A stretch of 64,000 nucleotides of DNA from Volvox africanus. Taxonomy: Eukaryota > Chlorophyta > Chlorophyceae > Chlamydomonadales > Volvocaceae. The stretch is taken from contig BSDZ01000019.1 in the NCBI GenBank assembly GCA_030268105.1, positions 1,280,001 through 1,344,000 on the forward strand. The letters are read 5' to 3'. Both the position numbers and the translations under genes were made by a program. Below, piece after piece: positions 59,846 to 64,000 of the stretch. The notes below the pieces were generated by a model that was not told where the DNA came from, did not search any database, and saw nothing but the letters and a program-made list of their open reading frames with translations. Each line of letters opens with the position of its first letter. Position 1 is the stretch's first letter.

Positions 59846-62245
59846 TCGACTGGTGCAGGTCCGAGCTCAGGTTCAGTGCGAGGCAACAGGGAGGTGTAGT
59901 ATCCTGGGGTATCTAAGGCTAATATCCAGGATTGTAAGGAAACTGGACATCTTCCGATTGGACAAATATTAACACAGCGACACAACAGGAGGTCAGCCAA
60001 CTGCAGCGGCTTTGCACAATTTCACCCCGGAAGCCAAGTGATTGCGGACCAGTGATATATGGCTTAGGAAATGGGGATGCATGCAATCCGAGCATGCGCG
60101 TCAGGGAAAAGAAAAGGTCTGATTGAGATGTGCGTCGGACCATCCCACAAGGTCACCTTGTGGCCACCTTTGGCTGAGAGGCCAAATTAGGGGATTGCCC
60201 AGGTTGGTTTGGAAGGGACTCCGCCTGGGAATGTAGAACAAGCACGTGGGCGGTGGTCGTCAGTGCGCCCAGCCGTGAGGGCATTGTTGCCTTTGGTCCT
60301 TGAACAGATCGAAAGTGTGATTGAACATCAAACTTCGCTTGACGGTCGCACTGGATATTTGGGTTTTGATTCGCTGTGTAAATGTTTTTGCATCGTGTTG
60401 CCCTGTGTCGTCCCTTGATTTGGTAGGTGCCACTGTTTTGTTGGTCCCCTCATCTCTATGTGCGCTGTCAGTGCAGCTGGCCTTTTATAGGAGATGTAGG
60501 TGCCAACATCCGGATACTGCTGCATGCATCCTTTTAGCTGGCATAATGCTGCAGGTTTGCTGGCGGGTCTTAGGGTTTTTGTTCGCAGATTATCCTCACG
60601 GATGGGGGTAAGCATCCCATTATGGGAAGGGTCGCCCTTACCCTAATGATAGGTCCTCTGCGTGTTGTGACCCGACCTTATGTGTCGCAAGAGTGCACAA
60701 ACGCTGCAACATGTATACTGGGGTCTTCAACATTACGGCAATACAGGGCTCACCTCGACGTGGAGTCTGGAACTCCTCGCTTGTGCAAGGGGACTCTGTC
60801 GTGTAAGGTACTCGTTATGTTGTTTGTAAGTGTCGCACCAGAGGGGGGAAGGTCAGAGGCGCAGCCTGTGGTTAACGTTGCTGTGGCCGCAATGGGCAAG
60901 CGAAGTGAACCCAATCCAGTTGGGTGCAAGGAAGCCGCTCGAATGATTTGAAAGGGTGCCCGCCCATGGACTGCTTGTGAGGCCTTGGTGAGGCCTTTGA
61001 ATGCAATCGCCACCGAAACCTCTATGGACGCTGAGGTCGAAGCCTTATTGCAAGGGTATGCAGACGTTTTTCATGGCATACCTGGGCTTCCTCCTATGCG
61101 TCATGTCAATTATACCATACCACTCGTGCCTGGAGCACAACCTGTTTCACATCCTATGTACAGGCTTAGTCCACTGGAGTTGGACGAGGTGAAGTGCCAG
61201 GTGACGGACATCCACACTCGCCAAGGGTGTGATTCACCCCAGCACATCCCCTTACTCTGCGCTGATTTTGTTTGTCGCAAGAAGGATGCGACTTTGCAAA
61301 TGTGCATTGATTATCGGGGTTTGAATGCGACCATGATTAAAAATCGCTACCTTTTGCCGCACGTTGATGACCTGCTCGATAAGCTGAAGGGTTCGGCTTA
61401 TTTTAGCTCAATTGAATTGCAACAAGGTTACAATCAGATCCGCATTGCTGCGTCTGACGATCCGAAAACCGCTTTTCGGACGCCATTTGGTCATTTCGAG
61501 TACACAGTCTTGTCGTTTGGGTTGACAAATGGCCCCGCGACGTTTCAGGCGGTTATGGACCACATGTTCAGAGACCGTTTATTGACAGGTTTGTGGTGTG
61601 CTACTTGAACGACATTTTGGTCTATTCCAACACACACAAGGAGCTTCTGGAGCATCTCAAACTCATGCTTGCAGTGATGAAGCGGGAGCAATTGTTTGCT
61701 AAGCGTGCCAAATGCTTTTGGACACAGCCTCAGGTGGAGTATTTGGCCCACATTATGTCGGGCACTGGCGTGAAGATGGACCCACGGAGGTAACTGTGGT
61801 TTGTGAATTGGCCCGCGCCTCAGAACCTCCAGGGATTGCAGAAGTTCCTCGGCTTGACCAACCGTAAGTTCATTAAGCAATAATCTATCCTTGTAGCCCA
61901 GCTTACAAATTTGACGCACAAGGGAGCTTTCATTTTGCTTGAGTCCTGGACATCAGAGTGTCAGCAGGTGTTTGAAGACCTGAAACGTGTTGTTGCCGAT
62001 GATGTTACCCTTGCATTCCCCGACTACTCATTACCCGTCTGTGTCGAAGTAATTTCTGATGCTTCATTGTATAGGAGTGGTGCTGTATTGTTACAGGAGG
62101 GGCGACCAATCACTTTCATGCGTAAGAAGTTTTCAGGTGCAGAGACCGTTATACCACCAGGGAACAGGAGTTGTTGGCCGTCTTGCATGCTTTGAAGGAA
62201 TGGTGTTGTTACCTCAAGGGCCGGCCATTTACACTGCGACCCCAG
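59846..62245 (+). pseudogene. Ty3/gypsy PR/RT/RNase H segment, inverted and broken
   Basis: The plus strand carries the reverse transcriptase of the gypsy element: NYTIPLVPGAQPVSHPMYRL, CIDYRGLNA, YFSSIELQQGYNQIRI, FGLTNGPATFQAVMDHMF, then after a frameshift CYLNDILVYSNTHKE, and later FLGLTN, LAFPDYS and YLKGRPFTLR of RNase H. The catalytic motif IDL has become IEL and YLDD has become YLND. A stop follows DPRR at 61789-61791. The gag on its right and RNase H/integrase on its left lie on the opposite strand. The protein breaks exactly where the left block resumes (FTLR ... HKPLTF). The block therefore looks inverted in place. The protease region upstream of RT (60.2-60.95 kb) is not clearly readable. 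Confidence 0.88.
59895..59987 (+). mobile_element. ~100-bp TG...CA element, copy D
   Basis: A 93-bp unit runs from TGTAGTATCCTGGGGTA to GACACAACA, flanked by perfect GGAGG duplications (59890-59894 and 59988-59992). It is shorter and more diverged inside than copies A-C. It lies in the inverted gypsy block. Confidence 0.85.
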
Positions 62246-62686
62246 TCGGCACGCACGACCGTCACTGCAGCCGGTAAACTGCCGTCGGTTTCCCAATCAA
62301 GAGACTGAGCATCACAAGCCGGATCCTGTGTTCCCACGGCACATACACAAGGAAGAGGTCTTAATGCACTCTGTCTAGCCAAGATACGCATTTCAGCCCC
62401 ACGAGCAAATTGTACCAAGTCCACATACGACTGGAACTTCCTCCCCATCAAGTCAGTGGCACATTCACTGGCCAAAGACTCCAAAAGACCTCGCTGAAAC
62501 CAGGTGATGCGATCCCCTTCAGGAAGATCAGCTATAGGCGTCACGAGAGCCTCAAAGCGTGATTGATACACAGGTATCATTTCATTCGAGCGCATGCAAT
62601 ACGAGCCCAGGGCTAACGTATGGTGTGCCTCGATATCAAGTGACTGAACTTCCGCGGCAAAGCGTGTAAGCAAAGCGGCAGTCAAC

Positions 62687-62899
62687 TGTAGTATCCTGGG
62701 GTACCTACTGTTGTATCTCTGTTGTGTCGGCCAACAAAGGCCTGATCGGAAGGATGACCATCTAAGGTCCAGGATCCTTTGACACTTCCCGTAGATACCC
62801 CAGGATACTACACCTACGTGTAGTGTCAAAGGATCCTGGACCACAGATGGTCATCCTTCCGATCGGGCCTTTGTAGGCGGACACAACAGAGATACAACA
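62687..62899 (+). mobile_element. ~100-bp TG...CA element, outer copy C (split by copy B)
   Basis: Flanked by perfect TCAAC duplications (62682-62686 and 62900-62904). The copy starts TGTAGTATCCTGGGGTACC and ends GAGATACAACA. Taking out the inner copy with one of its duplications leaves a 104-bp element, the same length as the inner copy. Deleting the whole insertion restores the gag frame TFDEL-TAALLTRF. Confidence 0.92.
62709..62812 (-). mobile_element. ~100-bp TG...CA element, inner copy B, nested
   Basis: A 104-bp copy in opposite orientation sits inside copy C, flanked by perfect CCTAC duplications (62704-62708 and 62813-62817). It reads TGTTGTATCTCTG ... GATACTACA on the plus strand. 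Together copies B and C form an inverted repeat of about 80-90 bp arms that could fold into a long hairpin. Confidence 0.92.
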
Positions 62900-62976
62900 T
62901 CAACTCATCAAACGTGAAGGTTTCCCGTGCAGTTGTCCATTGATCATACCATGTCTTCACCATACCCTTGAGGGTA

Positions 62977-63405
62977 TTATTATTATTATGTTTACTCCGC
63001 CCTTGCGGGCTGGCGTGTATGGGGATCTCCGGGATTTTAACCGAGTGGGCGTACCTCAGCGTCTTCATCTGAGGCCGCTAAAGATCACCTGTTTTTTGGT
63101 TACGCAGAGTTTCCTTGCTCTCTACGGCCCCTATCCATGTGCCAGCCCCTTCGGATTTACTGGCATTTAGGAGGGTGTCAAACCACCCCGCACAATCAGC
63201 CCAGTTACAGACCTCAGATGCGCACTTCACGGGCTATGCATTTGACCTCTCAAGCGCCGGGGGCGGACTCGGACCCATCTCCGTAGAATCGGCTATCCAA
63301 GGTACATTCCCCCTACGACATTTTTGCCCCGACCCAGACTCGAACTAGCGACTTGGGGGTTGCATGCTCGGATTCTTAGAGAGGGCCTCGAGAGGCGGAA
63401 AGGAA
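62977..63405 (-). mobile_element. Candidate tRNA-derived SINE in gag
   Basis: The gag reading is broken between NAVI (~63430) and LKGMVKTW (~62972) by about 430 bp of unrelated DNA. On the minus strand this starts with a tRNA-like segment holding a B-box-like CTAGTTCGAGTCTGG (~63333-63347) and ends in (AAT)5 at about 62975-62989. An RNA polymerase III promoter at the 5' end and a short A/T repeat tail at the 3' end are SINE features. No convincing A box or target-site duplication was found, so the class is tentative. Confidence 0.45.
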
Positions 63406-64000
63406 ATTACCGAAAAAACACATATCACGGCATTACGATCACCACCATAGACCAACTGCAAGTACTTCCAAACATCACGCAGATATGCATGAGTTGCATC
63501 AGCAGTGCTATGCTCAACAATACTCTGCTTCATATCATACAAGATGCACAATTTCGGTACAGGGATGGAAAGTCTCATCACCTCATCCCCGTGGACACGA
63601 CCTTGGCGCAGAGATGATGGCAGACCCCCTTGACCCTCAACTCCATCGGGAGCCTCTGTGGCTGCCAAACGGATGGGCGGGAGTCTGTAGGATCGGCAGA
63701 ACAACGGGATCTTGGACACCACGATTGACAGTCTCATCAGGGCCCCTCCAAGATGTTCTAGGAACAGTAGCCAAGTCGGCTTGGCTAACTCCGCCAACCA
63801 ATCCCATCTCATTACTCCCAGATGCCATGGGCAGGTGATGTTGACCTCACAACCTGTGTGCCCTCAAGCACTCCGGACAGATACAGCAAGTATCTGTTTA
63901 AGCAGTCCCTAGCTTCCGATGTTTGTGCAGTCAAGGCCTCCAACTGATCTGGACTCAGGTTTGGATCAGCAGCCACAGCAGCGAGCGAGGAACAATCCGA

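Larger units (their letters stand above)
62246..64000 (-). pseudogene. Ty3/gypsy gag, interrupted, runs to window edge
   Basis: The minus strand reads, from the right edge inward: PNLSPDQLEALTAQ ... CLNRYLLYLSG (edge to ~63850); YLRDVWKYLQLVYGGDRNAV (~63500-63430); LKGMVKTWYDQWTTARETF (~62972-62915); and, beyond an insertion, LTAALLTRFAAEVQSLD ... LPEGDRITWFQRGLLESLAS and YVDLVQFARGAEMRI. The W-Y core with the following F-D-E-L-x-x-A-L-L-x-R-F and the Q-R-G-L pattern are typical of retrotransposon gag capsid domains. Frames shift near 63640 and 63345. Two younger insertions split it: a candidate SINE at 62977-63405 and nested ~100-bp elements at 62687-62899. The 5' LTR, if any, lies outside the window. 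Confidence 0.8.

Noticed and set aside
62641..62905. Copies B and C of the ~100-bp element as an introner (GT...AG intron) in gag
   Set aside because: The ends do contain GT and AG, but copy E lies antisense in the integrase and copy A is outside genes. Duplications define the unit as TG...CA, so transposition explains it without splicing.

Overview
The window is nuclear DNA of a eukaryote, most likely a volvocine green alga (Volvox/Gonium/Eudorina grade). The evidence is GC-rich coding sequence broken by many GT-AG introns, predicted proteins full of Ala, Gly, Ser, Pro and Gln runs, many microsatellites, TGTAA motifs downstream of genes, and a decayed Ty3/gypsy retrotransposon of the chromodomain type. 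The species cannot be fixed from this sequence alone. I built all gene models by hand, joining exons at GT/AG sites (one GC/AG) so that codon phase is kept throughout.

Layout. (1) 1-3.8 kb has no gene I can support. (2) 3822-6530 (+) is a six-exon DUF924-family gene with an Arg/Ser-rich, presequence-like N-terminus. (3) 8144-15932 (+) is a seven-exon gene for a protein of about 1,287 aa, mostly low-complexity, ending in a CS (NudC/p23-like) co-chaperone domain. (4) 16461-37828 (-) can be read as one 13-exon gene for an Ala/Gln-rich protein of about 4,100 aa and unknown function. It converges with gene 3 and diverges from gene 5. (5) 38428-50794 (+) is a 20-exon gene for a voltage-gated, cyclic-nucleotide-binding-domain K+ channel of about 1,364 aa. 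It has a TVGYGD filter but a degenerate phosphate-binding cassette. (6) 50.8-57.1 kb is gene-poor. (7) 57.1-64.0 kb is a degraded chromodomain gypsy element: gag on the minus strand, PR/RT/RNase H inverted onto the plus strand, and RNase H/integrase/chromodomain on the minus strand again. Smaller insertions cut it up.

The most unusual signals are these. A family of ~100-bp elements with TG...CA ends and 5-bp target-site duplications includes one copy nested inside another, both with perfect duplications. An AT-rich island in an intron of gene 3 carries fragments that read as a bacterial IS256-type transposase and a RelA/SpoT synthetase. A 12-bp palindrome, GACCCATGGGTC, is strongly over-represented and often sits inside coding exons.

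The genes do not form an operon or an obvious pathway. Gene 4 and the channel share a 599-bp divergent upstream region, which may coordinate them.
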